64,000 nucleotides of DNA, taken from assembly GCA_025449115.1 (NCBI GenBank), contig JAHLKC010000066.1, positions 124,001 to 188,000 of the forward strand, read 5' to 3'. The stretch's first letter is position 1. Each line of letters starts with the position of its first letter. The translations under genes and the position numbers were made by a program. Source of the stretch: Chytridium lagenaria (taxonomy: Eukaryota > Chytridiomycota > Chytridiomycetes > Chytridiales > Chytridiaceae). The notes under the pieces were generated by a model that saw nothing but the letters and a program-made list of their open reading frames with translations, searched no databases and was not told where the DNA came from. This document shows positions 1-11,730 of this stretch, piece after piece.

Positions 1-357
1 CCTCTGTCTCCTCCATCGCCTCGTCCTCAAACCCACCGTCACCCCTATCCATCTCACCACCCCGCACGGCTCTTCCTCGCCGCCGTCATGATGGCCGAAG
101 CCCAATTGAGTGACGCCCAGACCTCTACCATGGTTTGGGGGCGACTCTTGCGGCATTGTGAAGGAGCGGTCGCGACGGATCATGACCCTCTTGATGATGT
201 TGAAAAGGAGGATATGGAGGAACGGCATTGGAGACGCGTTGTGGTTGCCATGAGGATGGAGGCGTTGGGGAGGTTGGGGTTTGTGGTGCATGTTGGGGTG
301 GAAGAGTATTCTGGGTGGTTGGCGGCGTTGAAACAGGTGTTGAGGCCTGGTGCGTAA
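1..357 (+). CDS. Pho80-like cyclin paralog, C-terminal part
   Basis: Only the end of the cyclin box lies in the window. The reading frame ending at TAA 355-357 carries RLFLAAVMMAEAQLSD, then WGRLL, then GFVVHVGVEEYSGWLAAL, matching the helix order of PHO80/PCL-type cyclins (hydrophobic LFLAALLLA helix, then LGFxxxVxxEEY). It aligns with the complete paralog at 6792-8578, which has LFLSCLLLAETHVSD and VTVEEYASWVKAL. The upstream part (LLHRLVLKPTVTPIHL) is in another frame; one C missing from the CCCC run near base 60 would join them. Cyclins of this class bind Pho85-type kinases. The protein is cut by the window edge, so partner and cycle role cannot be stated. Confidence 0.6.
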   Translation, partial: PLSPPSPRPQTHRHPYPSHHPARLFLAAVMMAEAQLSDAQTSTMVWGRLLRHCEGAVATDHDPLDDVEKEDMEERHWRRVVVAMRMEALGRLGFVVHVGVEEYSGWLAALKQVLRPGA

Positions 358-1335
358 TGCCTTTGATGTCAAATCTCATAGTGATTGTTTTTTTTGGTAT
401 AATGAAACCCCCCCTGTCATTTTTTGTGATGGGGTATTAATATCAATTGTAATTGTAGTTTATTCTAGTGTATGAATGATGGTTGAAAGTTGACTGTTGC
501 TTTTCCCATTTTTTTTTTAAGCGAAGGGAGACGCGTTAATATTGACGTCTATTTGGATTATGCGCTAGGATACCATTAGGGGCACGTCCACGACAATTAG
601 ATTATACACACAACATTAAATCATGCACCCGACGATGCTGTTTAGACCAAATTTTTATACGGAAAAGTCCTGTTTGAAATATAATTCTATACGGGTAAGC
701 TGAACATAAAGCAATATTCCAATTCCAACATGAGCCATCATAGCGTTGTTTTTTTTTTTCAGCTCCTCACCCCAAGTCACCCCCCTTTTTTCTTTTTTGA
801 GTTGTGAATCAAGCAAAAAGCAATGAGTCATATTGCATATTTACCCAAACTTTGTATCGACTTTTTTAGAGTTTGGCTTTCAAAGACGGATCGACCGATA
901 TGAACGAGACGGAATCGGGTGATCCCTCTTCCCTCAAACCTTGTTAATATTTTTGGAGGTGGGACAATGGTGTTTAAAAATAGATTGACGATTTTTACGA
1001 TTTTGGTTTGCTGGAATAGCGTCCCGAAGACTGACGCGTAGTTTATCATTGACATGAGAGGTACTTATTTTTCAAATTTGAATATAATAACACAACAAAC
1101 AACAAGTTGAATAAATAAATACATGCGGTATATACAGTTTCAGTTTGGAATGGCATGCGTTGAATCGTTTCAACAAACGAACAAACGAACAAAAGAATTA
1201 GATGGGTTAGGGCCATGAGGTATTTATAAGGAAATAAAGATGAAAATTGTTCATACCTTTTCAGTATCGATTCGCTGGGATATGATCTGTTCAGACCACC
1301 AGCCCAGCGCGGTGAATGCACACATGAACAAGCAA
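358..1335. other. Intergenic, no gene seen
   Basis: About 980 bases, A+T-rich with T runs. Open frames here are short and lack splice-consistent continuations or recognisable residues. It holds the 3' flanks of the cyclin paralog on the left and of the minus-strand gene on the right. Confidence 0.6.
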
Positions 1336-2381
1336 CTAATCTCCAGCTTCCATCTCCTCTGCCTCATTGAGACCTACCACATTCCAAGCTCTTCTCTCTC
1401 CAGTATATGCATAATGTGCTCCCAAATGATGAAAGTTATCCCCCCCCTGTATATCACGATCAACAATATATCCAGCATCTGGCTGCTCCCCAGGTTGTCG
1501 CAGAATTGGCCTGCAGCACTCTGTCTGTGATGGGATACCAGCACCGCAACCTGGTGTTTTGTCGTAATTGAACTGGATCCCAAAGGTAAAGAGTTTAGTA
1601 CTTAATTAAAAAAAAATATATTCTATAATTCTTACCATTAACATTGGCACAGCTTACAGAAGTCGGAAGGTTGAAAGGCTCTCCAAAATCATCGAGGCAG
1701 TACAATCGGCTTTCCGTTCATGACAGCGTCTCAACCTTTTTTTCCTGGACAACAAAAAAGTCATTAATACTGAATGGGCAGAAAGGGGATGCCTTACCTA
1801 TGATTGCATCTTGCTCTTATCATAGAATGCACATTTGTGTGATGTGTCTCAAAGTCAAAGTCAGGATTCTCCATGGCGTCAGGGAAACTAAAGTATTGAT
1901 GGTACGGAGCTGCGTCATTTGTTGTTGTTCCCTTTCTGACATAAACATGGCTGTAGACCCTTGAATTGCCATCTCTCGTGTCAACCTCTGTTAACACAAG
2001 GGTTAGAGCAACATTGTGTAAAATTTAGGAATTAAACTACCTTCGTTTCAACAGATCCATGAGGCTTTCTCCAGCTAAAGTTTCCATATCCAACATACAT
2101 CATCGGCGCCACATCATTCAAATTCACAACCTCTGCCCCAGGAACCACATCAACATCCATCCCTACAGCCTCCTCCTCTTCAACAACACCAGCTTGTGCT
2201 GGTCCGCCCTTCTGCAGGCGCAATGCCCTCTTGGGGGCTCTGGAAATTGATCAACATCCATATCATTCACTCCTGGTCCATCTCCATCTTGAGGGCGGCA
2301 GGGGGTTCTGAAGCTCTTCCCACTGCACCTGCAAAGGCAGCCATCTATGTCGTCGGAACACCCATCCGGGAACGCCAACAT
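1336..2381 (-). CDS. Hypothetical multi-exon protein
   Basis: I do not recognise the family. Reading the minus strand, an exon ending at 2041 (with MYVGYGNFSWRKPHGSVETK) joins in phase to 1798-1985 (VDTRDGNSRVYSHVYVRKG, then HQYFSFPDAMENPDFDFE) through a GTAGTT...AG intron. Further introns have good donors (GTAAGG, GTAAGC) and a TACTAAAC branch site. The last exon, 1336-1572, encodes FNYDKTPGCGAGIPSQTECC and then DAGYIVDRDIQGGDNFHHLG, ending at TAG. The exon 1658-1744 needs a one-base slip to keep the frame. The 5' end beyond 2223 is uncertain: a cysteine-containing stretch (DGCSDDIDGCLCRC) lies there in another frame. No signal peptide or membrane segment was established. The amino-acid composition and phased splice sites argue for a real gene. 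Confidence 0.45.
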
Positions 2382-2461
2382 CTGGTGTTTCTGAGAGTGA
2401 GGCGAAAGTGGGCCGGAGGTGGGAAGTGTGTTCTTTTTAGGTCATTGATCATGGTGTTATG

Positions 2462-3244
2462 AGCGGTATCTATTTTTTTGCTATAAAGATGAATGCTGTT
2501 CCTCGCAATCATAGTGTGAGGAGGAGCGTTTACTACATGAAAAAAAAAATTAAAAAGAGTGACGAATTAGAACTCACTATCTTCCGATTCGGTGGCGAGC
2601 CGGGAAAAAAGACCGGGGAGCACATCATACATCACAAACCTCCCCCTTTCATGACTTGGGTGAAACTATGGTATTTCCGGTAATTATTGCATAAGTTCCC
2701 TTCACCAACGTCCTTTAACTCCTCCGAGATACTCGCATGTGATTGTGTTTCAAAGCGTTCTTTTGGTGTGAGACTTTGCTAAATTGATAAAGAGAGTATA
2801 GAATACATCATGACGAGCAAGAATCGTACGATATGACAGGTTTAAATATATGGGATGTGCCTTGATCATGGTTTGCGGTGATGTATTTTTATATCTAGAG
2901 CAACTTTTTGGTCTTAATTGGACTATAATAGGAAGGCTTTTGTTTTTGTTTTGTGTCGTCGAATAAAGTATCCGTGACCCCCCCCCCCTTTTTTGAGACG
3001 GAGTCGAGGGTTTTTAGGTCGTTGTAGAGTTTCAGGAGAGAGTCTTTAAAGATTTTGCCGAACGATGTGATGAGGGATGTCAGTTGCGACATCGATTCGT
3101 TATAGGTAAATCAGCACGTCTTTATATATTACGAAAAAACTCCTACATTAGTCAAGTGCTATCCCACGCCTTGTCGTGATTTTCGGCTAGACATTTCGTC
3201 TATTAGATATAGCGCGATTCTCCTTTGATTTCGCAATTTTATTA
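2462..3244. other. Intergenic, no supported gene
   Basis: A stretch with a 10-base C/T homopolymer junction near 2976-2992. A 65-codon minus-strand frame (2895-3092) reads like protein but has no partner exons, so it is not called. No repeats of note. Confidence 0.5.
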
Positions 3245-4345
3245 TAACCCCGTGCGGTCCGCGTCGGAAAGGCTACAGAGACACACGGAGAGCCTCGTCG
3301 AAACATCCGATCACCCAACGAACTTCTTACCCGTCCAAGTCCCGATGTGGGCACTGTTTAGGAATGCCTTTGTTCGTAGCTGCAGATTAATGCCGGGCAA
3401 GAACGTCTTTGGGAAGCAGATCTGTTGTTCGTGTGGTCACTGAAACAAGGAGGTGACCAAAGTTATTGGTGGTGTTGAGACAAAAGAAACCCAAGACTTG
3501 GACGTTTTTCGAGCTTTCTGCGTACAAGTGGATGATGTATTCGGAGGTTGAGCCATGCTTGCTTGAGGTTTGGGCTCTGGGTTCAGGAGTTTAGGACTTA
3601 AAGCAGGGGATAAGGTTACTATTTTGCGAGCACGAGGTAAGCCATTATCATGTTGACCTAGCTTTGCTTTTGCCTTTCTTGATCTCTTTCTCTAAAAAAT
3701 GATAGTCGCGGAGTGGATGCTTGTTGCCTTGCATGCTTCACCCAATCCCTCACCATCACAAACCGCCTACGACACTCTTGGTGAAGAAGGTCTCAGCTAC
3801 TCTCTCAACGAGGGTGAAGTCACCACTCTCTTCACCAACGCCGATCTCCTCCCCATGGTCTCTAAAATCATTCCCATCGTCCCTACACTCCGCAACGTGG
3901 CGTTCAGTGGAGAAGCTTCCGTCCAGTCGTTGGAGAAACTCCGCAACTCTCACCCGCACGTCAGGTTTCTTTCTCTCGAAGCTCTTCAAAGACTTGGTGT
4001 TGAACATCCCGCCGACCCCGTCCCCCCAAAGCCAGAAGATATTTGCTGCATCATGTACACCTCAAGGATCTACTGGTAACCCCAAGGTATATACATCGTC
4101 AACATACTAAGTTCTATCCGTTTTAACCCAATTCTTTGTTCCAGGGTGTCATGCTTAGCCACGGGAATGTTGTCGCCGGCCATCGCTGGAGCCAGGACCA
4201 ACATCATGGACCACATCAACCAAGATGAGCAATATCTCGCCTACCTCCCCCTCGCCCACGTTCTCCGAATTCGTCGTCGAACTCACCCTTTTCCACGAAG
4301 GCGTTGCGATCGGTTACGGTACCGTCAAGACTCTCTCTCCACACA
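3245..4345 (+). pseudogene. Long-chain acyl-CoA synthetase, 5' half, eroded or badly assembled
   Basis: Pieces of an AMP-binding fatty acyl-CoA ligase lie in order in shifting frames: VRVGKATETHGEPRR and SPNELLTRPSPDVGTV near 3253-3360, KTWTFFELSAYKWMMYSEVE near 3494-3553, an intron, EWMLVALHACFTQSL, YDTLGEEGLSYSLNEGEVTT, NADLLPMVSK, then the AMP-binding loop GSTGNPK split by an extra A (CTCAAGGATCT at 4058). After an intron (donor GTATAT, acceptor TTCCAG) come GVMLSHGNVVAG, INQDEQYLAYLPLAHVL and EFVVELTLFHEGVAIGYG, separated by extra C bases. The enzyme would activate fatty acids to CoA thioesters. At least six shifts are needed and nothing resembling the C-terminal half follows 4345, so a truncated relic is likelier than assembly noise alone. 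Confidence 0.7.
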
Positions 4346-6707
4346 CATATTTTACCGCCTCACCAACCTCACCAACCGGCATCTCCAACCTTTCCCCCCC
4401 CTCACCCTCCTCCATCATCCCACAATCCTCTCCACAAGCGCCATCGAAACCGCGCCCCCAATAACTTCACTCAACTCAACCAACGATGTCAACGAACCCC
4501 TGAAATCAGATTTATCAGGTCCTCTCCAGTCTGCTACAACTGAATGTCGGATACCCATGACGTTTTGGGACCGCAAGAATCAGCATGAGTCGAACCTCTT
4601 TGCGGATAATTAGAAGAAATTTCTTTTGAAAACTTTGGAAGGATCGCGAGGTATCCTTATCGTCATTGCACGGATCACACGGTGGGGAGCAATCATGAGC
4701 GGGTGCGCCTTCGAGTGATATCAAACGTCACTCCACGGATCACTCGTGGCTTCTATATTCGATCCCTAAAAAAAATACCCAAAGGTGAAAGATATGAAGC
4801 TAGCGCAATCTTACTCAATGTTCGAATCCAAAGGAAACGTCTGCTTGTATTTAGCCGTTGTCGAATGATGGGCGCTTCACTGTTTTGAAAGTTGGAGCTC
4901 TTTCCAAGTTAGAGTTGTGATGATAATCTGGGTTTGATAGACGCTGTGGGTATATTAAATTATGGTTGGATGTAATAAATATCTTTTAGGTTAAGATGTC
5001 ATTGTAATTTCTTTGTTGCTGAGTAGAAGATCGTTCTCTTCGCAACCTTCTCTAAATTAGGTCGTTTAAGGTGGGTGAGGTTTCTGGGGGGTTTTACAAT
5101 CAAGGGTAAATTTTGCTGTCATGCGAGAGAGATAGTGGGTACAGCGCTCATTCTAACACTCAACGTTGAAAATGCAGGTAAGAAGCTTCCGCCGTATCCA
5201 CAACTCCCACAACTCCCGCAGCTCCCTTGGGCATGAACACGGGAGGCAGATGCAGACATAAGCGCCTAATTAATCCACCCGGCAGCCGTTGATGACAAAA
5301 CGAAGGAAGGAAGGAGTTAAAGTTAAAGCTTCCGAGGAAGGAGCTGCGGTCGCGGAGGCGGGTCTGTTTTAGATGGGTCTCACGACAAGTCCAAAAAATT
5401 CTTCCGCAGCCGCGTCTCAAAAAGGTTAGGGTTGTCTTAGCGGTGATACGAGGGTTAGAGGGCTGAGGAAGGGGCTAGTTGGAAGTTGCCCCGTTCGAAT
5501 CTGATGGCGACGTCATTGAAGGGGTGTTGGTTTTACCGTTGCTTCATCGCCAATCGATTTCTAGGAGATAAAAATGGCTGATAAGGTTGTGCACGGTGTT
5601 CTTTGTTCTTTATGACATCAGTCATGCGATCTGCGATCAACTTCGATGGAGAGTCATTTCAAATAGTCGGGCCGATGACGACGGTTGTTTATGACGTGCA
5701 AGAAGGGTCCAGAAGGGACTGGAAGAAAGCGTGAGAGAGGGAAGCAAGGCAAGGCCCTACAACTTGAAAAGACATCTGTGGAGTAATCGATTGAATTCCG
5801 ACTTTCTTGAAAGATACGTCCATCTGCAATAAACCAAGAACTGCCAAGTGATGTAAATAAATAAACAAGAGACGTGTTTTAGGACTATCGTTTTCTCTAT
5901 TGTGGTGATTATGATATGACATGGAGTTTCGGAATAATTCATTAATGTCAGACATCATTAATTAGTAACTGATAACGTATCATTTATTTACATTATCAAC
6001 GTAAATAAATAAATCATTCCTCATTTCTTATGCTCATCAAGCAAATCATGGGTATCCATTAAATGATTTAAGAATGCACCTATTAATTAAATCCTATCAT
6101 GGATTAGATGATTTTTAATTTCGCCTCCACCTGGCACCCAGGTCCTCCAGGCCTCCTCCACCCTCGGCACTCGTAAACTACTCTTTTTTTCGCACTGATT
6201 ATTTATAATCAGATGCCTGAGCTGGGTGCTCTCTGCCCAGAACAACCCATCGGTCCATCATCATCATTAATTCATTATTAAATATTAATAATGGATTTGG
6301 ATTGATAAGGCCAAGAAAGCTTGAGAGCAGGCCCGAAGGTGCGGCCGAACTTGAAAGTTGCCTTGGAAAGGAAAGTGCAAAAGATATGGGAATAATGGGA
6401 TGGATGGGGCTGCGCAGATTTGAGGTGGTGGTGGTTGGTGCCCCTTGATCAATAATACTTTTTTGTTCTTTCTTTTCGCCAAAAAGACTATTATAATAAC
6501 TTAATAAGTAAAAGGTGAGAAGAGAAGAGAAGAGAGGAGAAGGGGCAAGGAGGGGCAAAGGGACAAAAAAAGGAGAAATTTGCTTTTTGTGATCCAACCG
6601 AGTTCTTTTCTTTCGCCCCCACTATTTATCCTATTAAGTAAATACTATTATAGGGTTATGTGCACACCTCTCACCTCGGCCACATCTCAACTTTCCACGC
6701 AGCTACC
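4346..6707. other. Intergenic, 2.4 kb, A+T-rich
   Basis: No gene supported. The right half has dense ATTAAT and AAATAAAT blocks, including a perfect 10-base inverted repeat (5982-5991 with 6001-6010, 9-base loop). No remnant of the acyl-CoA synthetase C-terminus was found here. Confidence 0.5.
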
Positions 6708-6713
6708 TATAAA
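6708..6713 (+). promoter_or_regulatory. TATA box of the cyclin gene
   Basis: TATAAA inside CTACCTATAAAGGTGG, 84 bases before the ATG at 6792. The spacing allows a short 5' leader and favours the upstream ATG over the one at 7067. Confidence 0.4.
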
Positions 6714-6791
6714 GGTGGGAGAGGGCGCGTTCATCCCCTCCTTCTTTCAACCTTTTTCTTTGTCAAGAGTAAATAAAATCACCTGCAGTTA

Positions 6792-8578
6792 ATGATCACT
6801 CCATTCACAACGACTTTATCATCAGCTATCCCAATGACACGTTCCTCTTCACCTCCATCAACATCCTCCTCACCATCATCTTCATTCTCGTCGTCAGATC
6901 GCATTCGCACCGTAATTGGGAAAAGCTCAGTGTCAAAACGGTCTTCATCCACCTTTCAGCAGCAACAACAACAACAAGTGCTTCTCCCATCACACCCTCT
7001 GTTATCACCAACACCGCCTCAGCCTCTATCAGAAAGGCTGCCGAAACCTTTAAATCCCGTACTTCAATGCAGCAACCGCTCCCTTACCTCTCCACATCAT
7101 CGGATACTACAGCCATGCAGTCCATGATGTCGATGCAGCCTCCTTACCCCATCCCCGCCGCTCTCCATCCTTCTTTGAGACCAAACTCTTCCAACCGCTC
7201 CATGTCTGCCCCCATCGTCGCACCACCGCCATACTCTGCCATGGACCCTGCCGCTCGCAGAGCCTTCATCCCGCCGGCCTTCTCCGTGCCTCAGATCTCC
7301 ACTTCATCCGAGATTGAATCAAAGGCTGGACCCGCACCCGTTTTACCACCTCACCAAGGATCCTTCTCTGCATCCCCTGCACCCGTTTCCCCAGTACTCG
7401 AGGACCACCGCAAACAACGTTTCATTGACCAGCTCGCAGATGTCACTGTCAAAGTCCTTACCCGTCTCCTCGCCGTCCGCTTTGCAAAGGAAGCCGCTGC
7501 TCAGAATCTTGCGCGCGAAGGAAACGTCATGCAGGACGTTCAGCAACACCCTACAGAACTGTCTCATCCTCCCCTCGCTGCCCCTCCCACCATGCACCCG
7601 AGGCTATTCAAAACAGTGTCTGACCCTCTTCGTAAAGCCTCCGTCGCCTCCGGCGCGAGCCATGACAGTCATCTCGAAACGCCTCCCTACTCTCCCTCCC
7701 AAGTTTCCTCCCCGATGACACACTCCACACCTCCCCTAAACACCTCCATCTTTCCGTCCCCCGACCAACTCCTTGAAGATGTTCACCACCACGTCCGCTC
7801 CTCTCCTCTTACCACCCCCTCCCCGATCACCGCCTCCTACATTCATTGGCATTCCCAAATCCTCCGTCTCCGCGACATGGCCCGCGCGTTCGCATCAAAT
7901 CCATACCTCTCCCGCGCGCCTCATGGAATTCTGTATGCGCTCTACCTTGCTCGTCGTATCCTCCTTTGTCCAGATGAAACCATCCACTCCATCTCCTCCC
8001 CAGTTTCCTCAACCCCATCGCTCCATCCCATCCCTCGCGCTCTCCTCATGGATCCATGTCATCTCTTCCTCTCCTGTCTCCTTCTCGCCGAAACCCACGT
8101 ATCAGATCGTCAAACCTCAACAAGAGTCTGGGCGAAAGCAGCCGCACCCTGGGTCTCATCCAACACATTGGACGCAAACGTCTCACCCAGTCGCTACTGC
8201 GCTCGCATCAAAGCCATGGGTCTTGATGCCCTTCATTTCAACACTCATGTGACCGTTGAAGAATACGCTTCCTGGGTGAAGGCTTTGCGTACAATCATGG
8301 ATGAAGCCGAGGTGGTTGTCCCTGTCGCTGTACCCCAACGGCGATCTGCAAATGCTTTAGCGTCGCCCGTTTTTGCTTCCAACGAAAACGGAGCTCAGTG
8401 GAGTCACCATAGCGCTCCACCATTGTGCCCTCCCGTTGTTGACTCTGTTCGTGGGGATGTGAGGATGCCACCATCTTATGCACCTGCACCTTTTCATGCA
8501 GCGCACGACAATCAGGCTCGCATCGCGATGCATTTGCATGCTGCAAGAGGTTGGGTGATGGGTGGAAGGCATATGTGA
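6792..8578 (+). CDS. Pho80-like cyclin domain protein
   Basis: The frame from 7067 to the TGA at 8576 is open for 503 codons. The centre holds a cyclin box: IHWHSQILRLRDMARAFA, GILYALYLARRILLCP, DPCHLFLSCLLLAETHVSD and then HVTVEEYASWVKAL, the PHO80/PCL helix pattern. Before it is a Ser/Pro-rich region and the segment FIDQLADVTVKVLTRLLAV, which is shared with the paralog at 15834-16914. An upstream ATG at 6792 starts a Ser/Thr/Gln-rich frame (SSSTFQQQQQQQV) that runs into the 7067 frame only if one base is gained or lost, so the N-terminus is uncertain; 7067 is the conservative start. Pho80-class cyclins pair with Pho85-type CDKs in nutrient, polarity or cell-cycle control; which applies here is unknown. 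Confidence 0.7.
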
Positions 8579-9259
8579 AGATGTTTTTTACCGAGTTTTT
8601 CTTTTTTATATCTGTATATTCACCCAAATGCCTTCTCCTTCCATTCATTTTTCTGATATTTAAAAAACTTCTAGTACTGCCGTTTCCCCCGCTTATCCTT
8701 CATCTCTATCTATCTGCATGATTTAATCCTTTTCTTTTTGATACCGTCGCTCTTACTGTCATGATTATCTATTATCCTGGTTTCTGTCATTTGTGTTTAA
8801 ACCGCTCTCCCTGATATGTTGGTCTATTTATTGGCATTATTTATATCTGGGTTTAAAATGCCTATCATGTTTTTTATAATAACTCATCTAAAATATTGGA
8901 ATACAAATAGAGGACCTCTTACATAAATCTTTACAACTTTTTTGATCACATTAAAAATTCTTTATTTTAAGCATTTATCGTCAGTCGGTATCCTTCTTTT
9001 GCATTCAATATCTTTTTTTATGTACATATGTAAGAATATTTCTATCAAATGTACATATGTAAGAATATTTCTATCAAAATTGGAGAACTCTGGACGAAAT
9101 TCAAGTCTTAAACTGCTCTTCGAATGGATGCGCTGCGACTGATCGGATTGTTTCTTGTTCCATACTGAAATTTTTCTTTGCGAAACCAATTTCGAAAGGA
9201 AGACTCCACTCACCCACCCACCCAAACCCCCACACCTTGCGTACTAAAACTCTTTAAAG
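8579..9259. other. Intergenic with a short tandem repeat
   Basis: A+T-rich spacer between the cyclin gene and the GDI gene. It contains a two-copy 29-base tandem repeat, annotated separately. No gene seen. Confidence 0.6.
9021..9078. repeat. 29-bp tandem repeat, two copies
   Basis: The unit starts TGTACATATGTAAGAATATT and occurs at 9021-9049 and, identically, at 9050-9078. The unit contains the palindrome GTACATATGTA(A). Simple recent duplication; function unknown. Confidence 0.9.
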
Positions 9260-11730
9260 ATGGTTAGTAATTATGGTGTAGGATTCAAGATGGGTTTGAT
9301 CAATGTTGATGCAGAGTTTGTTTGGGAGATGGGAGAGATGGAAGGAAGGGTAGCCGAGGGATGGAAGATAAATGGCGGAGAGACTGAGAGGGTACTTTCA
9401 TGGATGGTGGTTTTTTGGATAAGAATTGGGAAACTTGGAGAAGGGTCTAGAGGAGGGACTTAAAGCTGCGACTTTGATCATCCATAATGACAGAATGGGA
9501 TATGGGATGTAGCTGCATGGTCAATTCGCCTTTCTTTTAAACTTCGGCATGATCATGACTGTTTACATGTATCAATTGATGGATCGCGTTCTACTATGAT
9601 AAGCGTGATGAGGATGTAAGGGGATCAGTGCATGGTTGGGGTTCATCCACATCTTGTTTAGGAGGATCATGATGTTTGAACTTCAACTGTGGAGGTATCG
9701 AGGTCACCCGCTATCTCCCAAAAAATTTTGGGTGTTCCTTCTTTCACAACTATGCCGTTGCTTGTTTCAAGTCTTAACATTTTTTACATTCTTTTTATGT
9801 AGGATGAAGAGTACGATGTTATTGTTCTCGGAACGGGACTTACCGAGTGCATTCTCTCTGGACTTTTGTCTGTTGAGGGAAAGAAGGTGCTTCATATGGA
9901 TCGTAATGATTATTATGGTGGTGCATCTGCGTCTTTGAACTTGACTCAGGTAAAGAAATCGCCCCCTTTTTTTAATTGTGGAATATCCTTTTCGTTCGGG
10001 CATCGTGGTTTTCCCACCCGTTTTTCAAAAGAAAAGATATATGTTCCTTTAATAACATCAAACTTCCCCAGCTCTACCGCAAATTCCGTCCTGGCATGGA
10101 ACCCCCAACCCAATTCGGCCGCGACCGTGACTACAACGTCGACTTGATCCCCAAATTCGCCATGGCCTCTGGTGAATTCGTCAACATTCTCTACCACACC
10201 GATGTCACGCGGTACCTCGAGTTCCGTCAAGTTGCCGGATCTTTTGTGTTTAGGGATGGGAAGATCTCAAAGGTGCCATCTAACCAGCAGGAGGCATTGA
10301 CGAGCCCGCTTATGGGGATCTTTGAGAAGAGGAGGGCAAAGGGGTTCTTTGAGTTTATTCAGAACTATGATTTTAATAACGCGGCGACCCAGCAGGGTGG
10401 GTTTTTGGAATTGTTTTTGATTCCCCTTACTTTTCGTCATGGCTCGATCTTTCAGTCTAGCCCCCCTTTTTCTCTTTCCACGGGTTGCTTTGTAGTCGGC
10501 GTTATTGTGTCTCGTTTCTTGTTTTTGTTTTTTTGTCTTGATCTAACATGTAGTTTCTAGGCCTGGACCTTAACACTGTTCCCATGTCCGCCGTTTACAA
10601 GAAGTTTGGTCTTGAGCCCGGAACCCAAGATTTCATTGGTCACTCTCTCGCCCTCCAGCTCGATGACACCTACATTGAGAAGCCCGCCAGGGAGACCTAC
10701 GAGCGTATCTGCTTGTACATGAACTCTATGGCGAGGTATGGAAAGAGTCCGTACATTTACCCCATGTATGGATTGGGAGAGTTGCCCCAGGGATTTGCTC
10801 GGTGAGTAATTTGTTATTTTCTTGTTTGTTGTTTATTCTGAGATATCAACTACGACCGTTGATATTTCGTTGCTTTGTTTATTGACGTTATCTCTGTTAT
10901 ACGTTGTTTGATGTGCGTCGGATGCTTATTCTGAAAATACACTTTTTTTAAGTCTTTCTGCCATCTACGGTGGAACCTACATGCTTAACAAGCCCATCGA
11001 GGAGGTTGTCTACGAGAATGGAAAGTTTGTCGGCGTCAAGTCTGAGGGCGAGGTAACATATACTTTCTTTTCTATTATCATTATTGATATTTTTCTCTAG
11101 ACCGCCAAGGCCAAGTTTGTTATTGGAGACCCCTCTTACTTCACCGACAAGGTGAAGAAGGTTGGCCGTGTCGTCCGTACCATCTGTCTCCTCAATCACC
11201 CAATTCCCAACACTGGAAACGCCGATTCGCTCCAGATCATTCTTCCCCAGAACCAAGTCAAGAGGCAGCACGGTAAGCCCCCCCCCGCTCTTTCCAAAAA
11301 GAAAAAGGAGAAGAAAAAAGAAAAGAAAAATACCAAATTCCTATCCCCCACTTTTTCTTTCCCGTCATCTCTAAACCATATCTCTTTAGACATTTATATT
11401 GCCGCCATCTCTGGTGCCCACTCTGTCTGCCACAAAGACTACTTTGTCGCCATCGTCTCCACCATTGTCGAGACCGACACCCCTGAAAAGGAGTGTGACG
11501 CTGGTATCGCTCTTCTTGGACCCGTTGCCGAGCGGTTCGTCACCGTCGAGGATCTCTTTGAACCCATCTCGGATGGACAGGCCGACCAGACTTTTATCTC
11601 GACAAGCTACGACGCGACGAGTCACTTTGAGACTGTGTGTCATGATGTCAAGAATATTTATAAGAGGGTGACTGGAAATGACTTGAAGTTGGACGGGAAG
11701 GTGAAGAAGCAGAATGAGGAGGAGCAGTGA
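9260..11730 (+). CDS. GDI1: Rab GDP-dissociation inhibitor
   Basis: Rab GDI extracts prenylated GDP-bound Rabs from membranes and recycles them. Exons 9260-9262, 9803-9949, 10072-10396, 10561-10801, 10953-11052, 11101-11272 and 11390-11730 sum to 1329 bases, giving 442 residues, the family length, with no frame break. Landmarks: N-terminal FAD-fold [139 protein letters not shown]. The first coding exon is just ATG, spliced at GTTAGT to GATGAAGAG after a 540-base intron; no other upstream ATG gives the MDEEYDV start. The gene converges on PEP7, and its Rab11 client is encoded at the far end of the window. Confidence 0.95.

Noticed and set aside
20..90. Programmed frameshift in the cyclin genes (also near 16012)
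   Set aside because: Both shifts have the same direction and site, but lack a slippery heptamer and sit in C or G runs like the many other one-base errors; the third paralog needs none.
2895..3092. Minus-strand frame beginning MSQLTSLITSFGKIFKDS
   Set aside because: Protein-like for 35 codons, then runs into a poly-Gly coded by the C run; no neighbouring exons support it.
5485..5500. tRNA T-loop-like GTTCGAATC
   Set aside because: No matching acceptor, D or anticodon arms could be folded around it.
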